Of a stretch of DNA of 12,637 nucleotides, positions 6,378 to 12,637 are shown piece by piece. The notes below the pieces were generated by a model, which saw only the letters and a program-made list of their open reading frames with translations, had not been told where the DNA came from and did no database searches. The stretch comes from CANKBT01 sp038236005 (lineage in GTDB: Bacteria; Actinomycetota; Actinomycetes; Mycobacteriales; SCTD01), in assembly GCA_038236005.1 (NCBI GenBank), contig JBBSTI010000100.1, positions 1 to 12,637 of the forward strand. Direction: 5' to 3'. The position numbers were made by a program, and so were the translations under genes. Each line of letters begins with the position of its first letter. Positions within the stretch are counted from its first letter, which is position 1.

Positions 6378-7543
6378 CTCGCCGCCTCGTCGCCCAGCAG
6401 CGCATCCGCGAACGCCTCGGCCTCGAACGGCGCGAGGTCGTCCGGCCCCTCGCCGAGCCCGATCAGCTTGACCGGCACGCCGAGCTCGCGCTGGACCGCG
6501 ATGACGATGCCGCCCTTGGCGGAGCCGTCGAGCTTGGTCAGCACGATCCCGGTGACGTTCACCGCCTCCAGGAACACCCGGGCCTGGACAACGCCGTTCT
6601 GCCCGGTGGTGGCGTCCAGCACGAGCAACGTCTCGTCCACGGGCCCGTGCTTCTCCACGACCCGCTTGACCTTGCCCAGCTCGTCCATCAGCCCGGACTT
6701 GGTGTGCAACCGTCCAGCCGTGTCGACCAGCACGGTGTCGACGCCGCGCTCGCGTCCCTGCTTCACCGCGTCGAAGGCCACGCTGGCGGGGTCGCCGCCC
6801 TCCGGGCCCCGGACCGTGTCGGCCCCAACCCGCTCGCCCCATGTGGTCAGCTGGTCGGCGGCCGCCGCCCGGAAGGTGTCCGCGGCGCCGAGCAGGACGG
6901 ACCGGCCGTCGGCGACCAGGACCCGGGCGAGCTTGCCGCAGGTGGTGGTCTTGCCAGTCCCGTTGACGCCCACGACGAGCACCACCGCGGGCCGGCCGTC
7001 CTCGTGCGGGAGCGTCCGCAGCGACCGGTCGGTGTCCTTGCCGATCAGCGCGACGAGCTCCTCGCGCAGCACCGGGCGCAGCTCGGCCGGGGTGCGGATC
7101 GCCTCGACCCGGACCCGCTTGCGCAGCGTCGTCACCAGCTCGGTGCTCGCCGCGAGCCCCATGTCGGCGGTCAGCAGGGTGTCCTCGATCTCTTCCCAGG
7201 TGTCCTCGTCCAGCACGTCCCGCGACAGCAGGGCGAACAAGCCGCGGCCGAGGGTGCCCTGGCTCTTGGACAGGCGGGTGCGCAGCCGCGCCAGCCGGCC
7301 CGCCGACGGCGCGGGCGTGTCCAGCGTGGGTGCGACCGGACCGTCCGGCAGTGACAGCGTGTCGACGGGACGCTTGGCCGTGTCTCTCGGGATCTCCGCG
7401 TCGTCCCCGGTGCCGGGCGTGTAGTCCAGGCCCGGACGCGGCGGCGGGGCCTCGACCTCGCCCCCACGGCGCCCGACCACGAGGCCGACGGCGGTGATGA
7501 TGGTGAGAACGAGGACGGCGAGGGCGATGAACAGGTATTCCAC
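6374..7543 (-). CDS. ftsY: SRP receptor GTPase FtsY
   Basis: Membrane receptor that forms a GTPase pair with Ffh to deliver nascent membrane proteins to the translocon. The 389 residues begin with a true transmembrane segment (about 3-24, YLFIALAVLVLTIITAVGL) followed by GRR, as in other actinobacterial FtsY, then a short Pro-rich A region (29-80), the N domain (about 82-170) and the G domain: G1 GVNGTGKTT (192-200), AADTFRAAAADQL (220-232), G3 DTAGR (274-278), G4 TKLDG (336-340) and GLGEGPDDLAPF (362-373). The start is the GTG at 7543-7541, preceded by TAGGA about 8 nt upstream. It reads in the same direction as smc, 1.9 kb further upstream. The start overlaps the likely start of the divergent lipoprotein gene. 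Confidence 0.97.
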   Translation of the reverse strand: MEYLFIALAVLVLTIITAVGLVVGRRGGEVEAPPPRPGLDYTPGTGDDAEIPRDTAKRPVDTLSLPDGPVAPTLDTPAPSAGRLARLRTRLSKSQGTLGRGLFALLSRDVLDEDTWEEIEDTLLTADMGLAASTELVTTLRKRVRVEAIRTPAELRPVLREELVALIGKDTDRSLRTLPHEDGRPAVVLVVGVNGTGKTTTCGKLARVLVADGRSVLLGAADTFRAAAADQLTTWGERVGADTVRGPEGGDPASVAFDAVKQGRERGVDTVLVDTAGRLHTKSGLMDELGKVKRVVEKHGPVDETLLVLDATTGQNGVVQARVFLEAVNVTGIVLTKLDGSAKGGIVIAVQRELGVPVKLIGLGEGPDDLAPFEAEAFADALLGDEAAS

Positions 7544-7958
7544 GGCACGTTCCTACCCTGGCGCGGTGCTGCTGGTCGCGCTGGCGGGTCTGACAGCGTG
7601 CTCGGGCTCGGGCTCGGGCTCGGGCCAACCGCTGTCGGCCACGCTGCTCGCCGGCTCCGGCGGGCGCGCTGTGTCGGTAGTGCTGACCGCCGACCCGGCC
7701 GTCTCGGTGACGAGCGTCCAGCTGCGTGGGGCGGGCTTCATCCAGGTCTCCCCGGTCCCGATCACCGGCTCAGCAGGTCCGGACGGGGTGCGGTTCGCTC
7801 TGCCGTACGGGGAGGTGCTGTGCGCCGGCCGGCCCGCCCCGACCGTGGTGCTGGTGGGCACGCCTTCGGGCGTACGGGAGGTCTCGGTCACCGACGGCAC
7901 GCGGCTGCTGGCCCTGCGCGAGGCCGAGTGTGCGGGGACCCCCAACCCTTCTCGGTGA
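7527..7958 (+). CDS. Short putative lipoprotein, possibly 3'-truncated
   Basis: A 143-residue protein with signal peptide MNRYSTARSYPGAVLLVALAG and lipobox LTAC (cysteine 25), then an SGSGSGSG linker made by four CTCGGG hexamers and an Ig-like beta-rich part containing ALPYGEVLC and a second cysteine near the end (EAECAG). The ATG at 7527 is chosen because it supplies a basic n-region; GAGGG is only 2 nt upstream and GAGG 12 nt upstream. The alternative GTG at 7566 leaves an 11-residue leader with no basic charge. The ATG choice overlaps the ftsY start by 17 bp. From memory, longer actinobacterial secreted proteins share the pattern (PYG..C, then ..L..ECA) and continue for another domain, so this copy may be cut short. 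Its TGA lies inside the left arm of the 60-bp palindrome at 7955. Function unknown. Confidence 0.7.
   Translation: MNRYSTARSYPGAVLLVALAGLTACSGSGSGSGQPLSATLLAGSGGRAVSVVLTADPAVSVTSVQLRGAGFIQVSPVPITGSAGPDGVRFALPYGEVLCAGRPAPTVVLVGTPSGVREVSVTDGTRLLALREAECAGTPNPSR
7601..7624 (+). repeat. Hexanucleotide tandem repeat, four CTCGGG units
   Basis: Four perfect CTCGGG copies directly follow the lipobox cysteine codon and encode the Ser-Gly linker. Gain or loss of units keeps the reading frame and would only change tether length. Confidence 0.85.
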
Positions 7959-8014
7959 TCATGGCCATCTGCACCCTCCGTGTCCGATTTGGGGGTGCAG
8001 ACGGCCATGATCAC
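7955..8014. repeat. 60-bp palindromic repeat element, copy 1 (possible bidirectional terminator)
   Basis: Arms of 22 bp (7955-7976 and 7993-8014; GTGATCATGG... / ...CCATGATCAC) match at 21 of 22 pairs around a 16-nt loop. It sits between the convergent lipoprotein and sigma-operon genes, 23 bp past the stop of the latter. A second copy of the same length lies at 9396-9455 in opposite orientation. The hairpin could end transcription from both sides, though no U-tract follows. The only mismatch (A7967/C8002) becomes a G-U wobble in a minus-strand transcript. Confidence 0.85.
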
Positions 8015-8037
8015 GGCGGACTTGAGGTGGCCGGGCC

Positions 8038-8819
8038 TCACTCCAGGAACCGAACGCCGCTCACGTCGTCCGTGACAGTCATCTCGACGAGCCGACCGTC
8101 CACAGTGTCGAACCGGCACGCCTGCGCCCCAAAAGAATCCCGAGGGCCGCAGCCGATCAGGGTCCAGGTGTCGGTGCCGCCGAGAACCGGTCGGGGAACA
8201 GAGGGCCCACCGCGAAGCGCGACCTCGACGCCGTCGGCCTCAGGCGACCAATCCGTCCCGTCCGGCGACCGGCCCAGGATCGCGGACCCGAGCCCGCCCG
8301 TGCCGCACAACCGGCCGGACAGCCCGACACCCGCCGTCACCTGCTCCCCGGGACGGAGAACGATGCGTGTTCCTGCGCTCTCGGACACGCTGCTCAGGGA
8401 GTCGAGCTCCAGGATGAACTGACCGCCCTCGAGCAGGACACATGCCTGTGCAGGGGCCGTCAAGATGAGCCGTCCTTGCGCCGTCGTGCCACTGCCGGTC
8501 AGCTCCAGAGTCCCCTGAACGTCCCCGCGACGACAGAAGGGGACCTCGCCGTTCGGGCCGGCGGTCGCCGGCGGCGGTCCCGCCAGCACCAGCGGGTTCT
8601 CCTGCGCGGGACCGGCGAGCCGGATGCCGACGACGGCGCTGACCAGACCCACGACCAGCGCCAGCGTCCCGGCTGTCGCCAGGGCCTGACGGCGACGTCG
8701 ACGGCGCGCAACACCCCGGTGGACCCTCTCGTACGGATCCCCGACGACGGTGAGCCGCTCAGGACCCGGCGCAACGTCGCGGTCAGCTGCTCGGCAAGAT
8801 CTTGGTCGTTCAGGTCCAC
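8038..8819 (-). pseudogene. Frameshifted single-pass membrane protein, partner of the sigma factor (putative anti-sigma or sensor)
   Basis: The start is a GTG at 8819-8817 with GGGAGG 4 nt upstream, encoding MDLNDQDLAEQLTATLRRV. That frame then turns into an Arg/Trp-rich low-quality sequence, while a different frame continues naturally from about 8772 as APGPERLTVVGDPYERVHRG, an Arg-rich stretch, a transmembrane helix (ALATAGTLALVVGLVSAVVG) and about 190 extracellular residues with five cysteines (pattern like DUF4232-type Ig domains) up to the stop at 8038. The restored protein would be about 263 residues. No zinc-finger HxxxCxxC is seen, so anti-sigma activity is an inference from its position. 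It overlaps the sigma stop by 10 nt, implying translational coupling. The frameshift lies within 8763-8780. Confidence 0.72.
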
Positions 8820-9296
8820 GATGCCTCCCGGTCGACGGTCTTGCGCAACGACGCCAAGGCCTTGGAGGCCTGGCTCTTGATCGTCCCGGGCGCAGCCCAG
8901 GACATCGGCGATCTCCCGCTCGCTCAGCCCCTCGTAGTAGCGAAGGACGAGCACCGCCCGCTGACGCCGCGGCAAGCCGGCCAGCGCCTTCCACAACGCC
9001 TCGTCGAGGGGCTCCGGGTCGAGGTGAGGACGGTCGGAATCCTCAGGCGTCAGGTGCTCCCGACGGGTGCGCCGCCAGAGACTGACGTGCCGGTTCGCCA
9101 TCGCCTTGCGTACGTAGCCGTCGGGGTCTCCCCGCGCGACCACCCGCGCCCAGACCAGCCCGGTCCGCTCGAGCGCGTCCTGGACGAGGTCCGCAGCCGG
9201 GTCACGGGCGCCGGTCAGCACGTAGCCGTACTGCAGCAGGCCGAGGTGGCGCTCGCGGACGAAGGCCTCGAACCACGCGGCGTCCTGCTCGCTCAT
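8810..9296 (-). pseudogene. Frameshifted SigE-family (ECF-like) RNA polymerase sigma factor
   Basis: From ATG 9296-9294 (AGGAGGA about 10 nt upstream) the protein reads MSEQDAAWFEAFVRERH, then region 2 (LLQYGYVLTGARDPAADLVQDALERTG, about 20-46; YVRKAMANRHVSLWRR, 61-76) and the start of region 4 (LPRRQRAVLVLRYYEGLSEREIADVLGCA, 108-136). At 8885-8891 the frame changes: the expected helix-turn-helix GTIKSQASKALASLRKTV continues one frame over and ends at TGA 8812-8810. The stretch is 487 nt, one over a multiple of three, so it needs a two-base loss or a one-base gain in an ancestor of about 162 residues. Read as is, the product lacks the -35 recognition helix and runs on to a stop at 8499. I judge it inactive unless the shift is a sequence error. 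Function before decay: likely autoregulated stress or surface response with its membrane partner. Confidence 0.8.
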
Positions 9297-9395
9297 CCCC
9301 GCCGGTTCCTCCTGTCCACTCCCCCTCCACGCGCAAGCTTCACGAACGGTTGCCTGCCTGGCCAGGAAGAGCTTGGCGGACCGCCGCCCCTCCTC
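9297..9395 (-). promoter_or_regulatory. Upstream region of the sigma operon
   Basis: About 100 bp between the palindrome and the sigma start. On the minus strand GCAACC, 16 nt, CGTG resembles an ECF-type promoter (AAC-type -35, CGT-type -10), which would allow autoregulation; a 10-bp palindrome CCTGGCCAGG (9357-9366) lies just upstream. The ribosome binding site AGGAGGA is clear; the promoter is tentative. Confidence 0.3.
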
Positions 9396-9455
9396 GTGAT
9401 CATGGTCATCCGCACCCCCAAAACGCCCTCGCAGGGTGCAGATGACCATGATCAC
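9396..9455. repeat. 60-bp palindromic repeat element, copy 2 (possible smc terminator)
   Basis: Arms 9396-9417 and 9434-9455 pair at 21 of 22 positions around a 16-nt loop, the same geometry as the copy at 7955. When reverse complemented it matches that copy at about 51 of 60 positions, including 11 of 16 loop bases, so the two are inverted relative to each other. It begins 12 bp past the smc stop and lies upstream of the sigma gene, where a hairpin could end smc transcription. The mismatch C9411/A9440 is a G-U wobble on the minus strand. Confidence 0.85.
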
Positions 9456-9467
9456 CGAAAAGCGGGC

Positions 9468-12400
9468 TCAGACGGGGTCGGGCTCCCGCAGCCGTTGGCT
9501 GATCACGGTCGAGACGCCGTCGCCCTGCATCGTCACGCCGTAGAGCGCGTCGGCGATCTCCATCGTGCGCTTCTGGTGCGTGATGACGATCAGCTGGGAG
9601 GCCTCGCGCAGGCCGGCGAACAGCTCCAGCAGCCGTCCGAGGTTGCGGTCGTCCAGCGCCGCCTCGACCTCGTCCATCACGTAGAAGGGCGAGGGCCGGG
9701 CCCGGAAGATCGCGACCAGCAGCGCGATCGCGGTGAGCGAGCGCTCACCGCCGGACAGCAGCGACAGGCGGGAGACCTTCTTGCCGGCCGGCCGGGCGAG
9801 CACCTCGATGCCGGTGGTGAGCATCTCGTCGGGCGCGGTGAGCTCCAGGCGTCCCTCGCCGCCGGGGAACAGGGTCGCAAACACCCCGACGAACTCCCGC
9901 GCGGTGTCGGCGAACGCCTCGGCGAAGACGTCATGGATGCGCTCGTCGACGTCCCTGACGACGGTCAGCAGGTCGCGCCGGGTGGCCTTGAGGTCCTCGA
10001 GCTGGGTGGACAGGAAAGCAGCCCGTTCCTGCAGCGCCGCATACTCCTCGAGCGCGAGCGGGTTGACCTTGCCGAGCAGGGTCATCGCCCGCTCGGCCGA
10101 GGCGGCCCGCTTGGTCTGCTCGGCCCGGTCGTACGTGGTGGGGCCCTGTTCGCCGGGGACGCCGACGTCCGGACCGTACGAGGTCAGCAGCTCCTCGACC
10201 GGCACCGACCACTCCTGCTCGGCCTTCTGCTCGAGCGCGTCGACCCGGAGCCGCTGCTCGGCGCGGGCGACCTCGTCGCGGTGGACCACGCCGGTGAGCC
10301 GATCCAGCTCGGCCGCCAGCTCGCGGACGACCCCCCGGACGGCGACCAGAGCGGCTTCGGTGCCCGTACGCGCCGTCACAGCCTGCTCGCGAGCCGCGGC
10401 GGCCAGACCCAGCGACGAGGCGACAGCGGTCAGGGCCAGGGCCGCCCCGTCGGCGACCTGACCGGCGAGCACGGACCCCCGCGAACGTTGCTCACGCACT
10501 GCGACGAGCCGTTCGCGCTCCTGCCGCTCCCGCTGGGCCGCGCGCTCCAGCGACTGCGCGCGACCGGTGAGCCCGCGGGTGCGCTCCTCCCCCGTACGCA
10601 GCGTCAGCCGGGCCTCGACCTCGGCGGCGCGCAGCGCGGTGAGCTCACCGGCGAGGCGGTCGCGGACCTTGGTCGACGGCTCCGCCTCCTCCGGCACAGC
10701 CTCGGCCGCCGTGAGCCGTTCCTCCAGCTCGACGAGCCCGGCAAGGCCGGTGTCGCGGGCCTGCTCGGCGCGCACCACGGACTGCTCGAGCCGCCCCGCC
10801 TCGGCCTCGGCGCCGGACAGCGCCGAGCGCAGCAGACCGAGCTGCTCGGCGGTCGCCGCCATCGTGGCGTCGCTGGCGTTCAGGTCCTTCAGCGCGTCGG
10901 CGACCTCGTCCTCGATCGTCTCCAGCTCGGCCCGGGCCGCGGCCACCGCGAAGGTTGCCTGCTGGTGGGCGGTCACGGCGGCGTCGTGACGGTCTCCCGC
11001 CTCGTCCACCGACGCCTGCACCTCGAGCAGGCTGGGTGCGCTCGCCGAACCGCCGACTGCCCAGTCCGGGCCGATCACGTCACCGGCCGGGGTGACGGCC
11101 CGCAGGCCCGACCCGGCCAGGTTCGCCGCCATCGCCAGGTCGGGCACCAGGACGACGTCCGTCAACGCCCGGGCCAGCGCAGGACGCACGGTCTCGGGGG
11201 CGCGTACGAGCGGCACGGCCCAGCGAGCACCGTCCGGCAGCGGGTCGGTCCGGGCCCCGAGCGTGGGCAGGTCGCCACCGCTCACCAGATCTCCGCCCTC
11301 AGGCCCCTCGCCCACCAGCAGGCCCGCCCGGCCGGCGTCGTCGTCCTTGAGCCAGGCCAGGGCCTCCGCGGCGCAGGAAGGGCTGACGACGGCCACCGCG
11401 TCGGCGATCGCGCCCAGGGCTGCAGCGATCGCGGTCTCGGCACCCGCCTCGACCTGCGCGAGCGCCGACACCGGCCCGAGCACCCCGGCCAGGCCCGCAG
11501 CCAGCAGCGCCCCGGAGCCGTCCTTGCGGGTCAGCGTGGTCGACAGGGCGTCTCGGCGGGCCGCCCAGGTGGACCGTTCGCGCTCCAGCGCACGCTCGCG
11601 CTCCCGGAGGCCCTCCAGGTCCTGCTGGACCCCGAGCAGCGCCTGCTCGGCCTGCTCGTGCCGAGCGTCGAGGTCCACCTCCCCGGCGTCCATCCCGCCG
11701 GCCCGGTCCTGCAGCTGCTCCAGCCCACGCCGGGCGTGCTCCACCCGCAGCCCGGACTCCTGCCGGGCGGTGGCGAGCCGTCCCAGCTCGGCCTCCGCGG
11801 CCGCGCTCCGTGAGCGCAGCGCCCCGACCTGACCGGTGAGGCGCGCGAGCCCCGCCCTGCGGTCGGCGACCGCCCGACGGGCGAGCACCAGGGACTTCTC
11901 CTCGGTGGCCAGTGCGGCCTCGGCCCCGGTGCGCCGCGTCACGGCGTCCTGAAGACCCTCGACGTCCCGGGCCGCCTGCTCCAGCAGGGCCTGCTCCTGC
12001 TCGCGGGCCGCCGTCGCCTCGCGCTCCAGCTCGTCGGGGTCGCGGCCGGTCCGCTGCTCGGCCAGCGTCGCCGACAGGTGCCGCCGTCGTTCCGTCGCCA
12101 GCGTCGCGGTCCCGCGCAGCCGCTCCTGCAGGGCCGACAGCGCGTACCAGGTCTCCTGGCTCTGGGCGAGCCGCGGGGTGTCCCGGGCCAGCTGCTGCTC
12201 CAGCGCGCTCTCTCGTGCGTGACCGTCGGCAAGCTCGACCTCGACCTGCTCACGCCGGGCCCGCGCGGCGCTCTCGTCGGCCACCTCGGCGGCGAGCGTG
12301 GTGCGTACGGTCAGGAGATCGTCGGCCAGCAGCCGGAGGCGGGCGTCGCGCAGGTCGGCCTGGACCGTCGCGGCCCGACGGGCGACGTCAGCCTGACGGC

Positions 12401-12637
12401 CGAGCGGCTTGAGCTGACGCTGCAGCTCGGCAGTGAGATCGGTCACCCGGGCGAGGTTCGCGCCCATCGCGTCGAGCTTGCGCAGCGCGCGTTCCTTGCG
12501 CTTCTTGTGCTTCAGGACGCCGGCCGCCTCCTCGATGAACGCGCGCCGGTCCTCCGGCCGTGCCGACAGGACCGCGTCGAGCTGACCCTGCCCGACGATG
12601 ACGTGCAGCTCGCGCCCGATGCCGCTGTCGCTCATCA
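9468..12637 (-). CDS. smc: Chromosome segregation ATPase SMC, 5' end cut by window edge
   Basis: Condensin subunit that compacts and segregates chromosomes with ScpA/ScpB. The 1056 visible residues lack about 115 N-terminal residues with Walker A. Present (counting from the first visible Met at 12635): the Q-loop region VGQGQLDAVLSARPEDRRAF (14-33), a long Glu/Arg/Ala/Gln-rich coiled coil (about 45-370), the hinge (about 372-540, with GLAGVLGPVSAL and AVTPAGDVIGPDWAVGG), the returning coiled coil (about 540-880), then the C-terminal head with signature LSGGE (960-964), Walker B FYVMDEVEAALDD (984-996, E989) and the switch His in VITHQKRTME (1017-1026). The visible length fits a normal protein of about 1170 residues. 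It reads toward ftsY, its frequent neighbour in actinobacteria, but here a two-gene sigma operon and a lipoprotein gene intervene. A 60-bp palindrome follows the stop. Confidence 0.97.
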   Translation of the reverse strand, partial: MSDSGIGRELHVIVGQGQLDAVLSARPEDRRAFIEEAAGVLKHKKRKERALRKLDAMGANLARVTDLTAELQRQLKPLGRQADVARRAATVQADLRDARLRLLADDLLTVRTTLAAEVADESAARARREQVEVELADGHARESALEQQLARDTPRLAQSQETWYALSALQERLRGTATLATERRRHLSATLAEQRTGRDPDELEREATAAREQEQALLEQAARDVEGLQDAVTRRTGAEAALATEEKSLVLARRAVADRRAGLARLTGQVGALRSRSAAAEAELGRLATARQESGLRVEHARRGLEQLQDRAGGMDAGEVDLDARHEQAEQALLGVQQDLEGLRERERALERERSTWAARRDALSTTLTRKDGSGALLAAGLAGVLGPVSALAQVEAGAETAIAAALGAIADAVAVVSPSCAAEALAWLKDDDAGRAGLLVGEGPEGGDLVSGGDLPTLGARTDPLPDGARWAVPLVRAPETVRPALARALTDVVLVPDLAMAANLAGSGLRAVTPAGDVIGPDWAVGGSASAPSLLEVQASVDEAGDRHDAAVTAHQQATFAVAAARAELETIEDEVADALKDLNASDATMAATAEQLGLLRSALSGAEAEAGRLEQSVVRAEQARDTGLAGLVELEERLTAAEAVPEEAEPSTKVRDRLAGELTALRAAEVEARLTLRTGEERTRGLTGRAQSLERAAQRERQERERLVAVREQRSRGSVLAGQVADGAALALTAVASSLGLAAAAREQAVTARTGTEAALVAVRGVVRELAAELDRLTGVVHRDEVARAEQRLRVDALEQKAEQEWSVPVEELLTSYGPDVGVPGEQGPTTYDRAEQTKRAASAERAMTLLGKVNPLALEEYAALQERAAFLSTQLEDLKATRRDLLTVVRDVDERIHDVFAEAFADTAREFVGVFATLFPGGEGRLELTAPDEMLTTGIEVLARPAGKKVSRLSLLSGGERSLTAIALLVAIFRARPSPFYVMDEVEAALDDRNLGRLLELFAGLREASQLIVITHQKRTMEIADALYGVTMQGDGVSTVISQRLREPDPV

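Noticed and set aside
8882..8896. Programmed +1 frameshift producing full-length sigma factor
   Set aside because: No slow codon, stop codon or known slippery motif is present at the site, and the neighbouring gene carries an unrelated second shift; decay or sequence error is simpler.
7955..9455. Composite transposon or insertion sequence flanked by the two inverted palindromes
   Set aside because: No transposase or integrase is encoded between them and no convincing target duplication is visible beyond a shared TCG next to one end.
7955..9455. CRISPR repeats
   Set aside because: Only two copies, 1.4 kb apart, in opposite orientation and with coding sequence between; no spacers or cas genes.
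8802..11813. Very long open frame on the plus strand opposite smc and the sigma gene
   Set aside because: It is antisense to a clearly conserved SMC; its product is rich in Arg/Gly/Gln/His with no domain, as expected for the opposite strand of a G+C-rich gene.
1..12637. tRNA, rRNA or SRP RNA genes
   Set aside because: No cloverleaf, rRNA segment or SRP RNA-like tetraloop hairpin was recognised in any of the few intergenic gaps, which are all under about 180 bp.

Overview
The window is a G+C-rich (roughly 70 %) chromosomal segment of an actinobacterium. Three things show this: the strong G/C third-position bias, the gene order smc - ftsY - amt - glnB - glnD - ffh (a classic actinobacterial core neighbourhood), and the many GTG starts, lipobox proteins and leaderless-looking promoters. 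I cannot name the genus. Most core genes read on the minus strand, so in the direction of transcription the order is smc (right) to ffh (left). Both edge genes are cut: ffh loses its C-terminal M domain at the left edge and smc loses its N-terminal Walker A region at the right edge.

Layout from left to right: ffh (minus, partial); a divergent lipoprotein gene (plus) whose stop overlaps the end of glnD; the nitrogen operon amt-glnB-glnD (minus), preceded by a good match to a GlnR operator; a small SAM-dependent methyltransferase (plus), divergent from amt; ftsY (minus), separated from the methyltransferase by an 11-bp tandem repeat that puts stop codons in all six frames; a second short lipoprotein (plus), whose start overlaps the start of ftsY; a sigma factor / membrane-protein operon (minus) in which both genes carry a frameshift; and smc (minus). 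Two 60-bp palindromic repeats, inverted relative to each other, bracket the damaged sigma operon.

Functionally, Ffh and FtsY are the two GTPases of co-translational membrane targeting. Amt, GlnB (PII) and GlnD form an ammonium uptake and nitrogen-signalling module. SMC is the condensin ATPase. These genes look intact and ordinary. The accessory interest lies at 7500-9460: a possibly truncated lipoprotein, a decayed SigE-family sigma pair and the two palindromes, all lying between smc and ftsY, which are often close neighbours in actinobacteria. The best reading is an insertion and decay island marked by a dispersed palindromic element. Regulatory detail elsewhere (GlnR box, 22-bp tandem repeats, leaderless promoters, six-frame stop repeat) is also worth testing.
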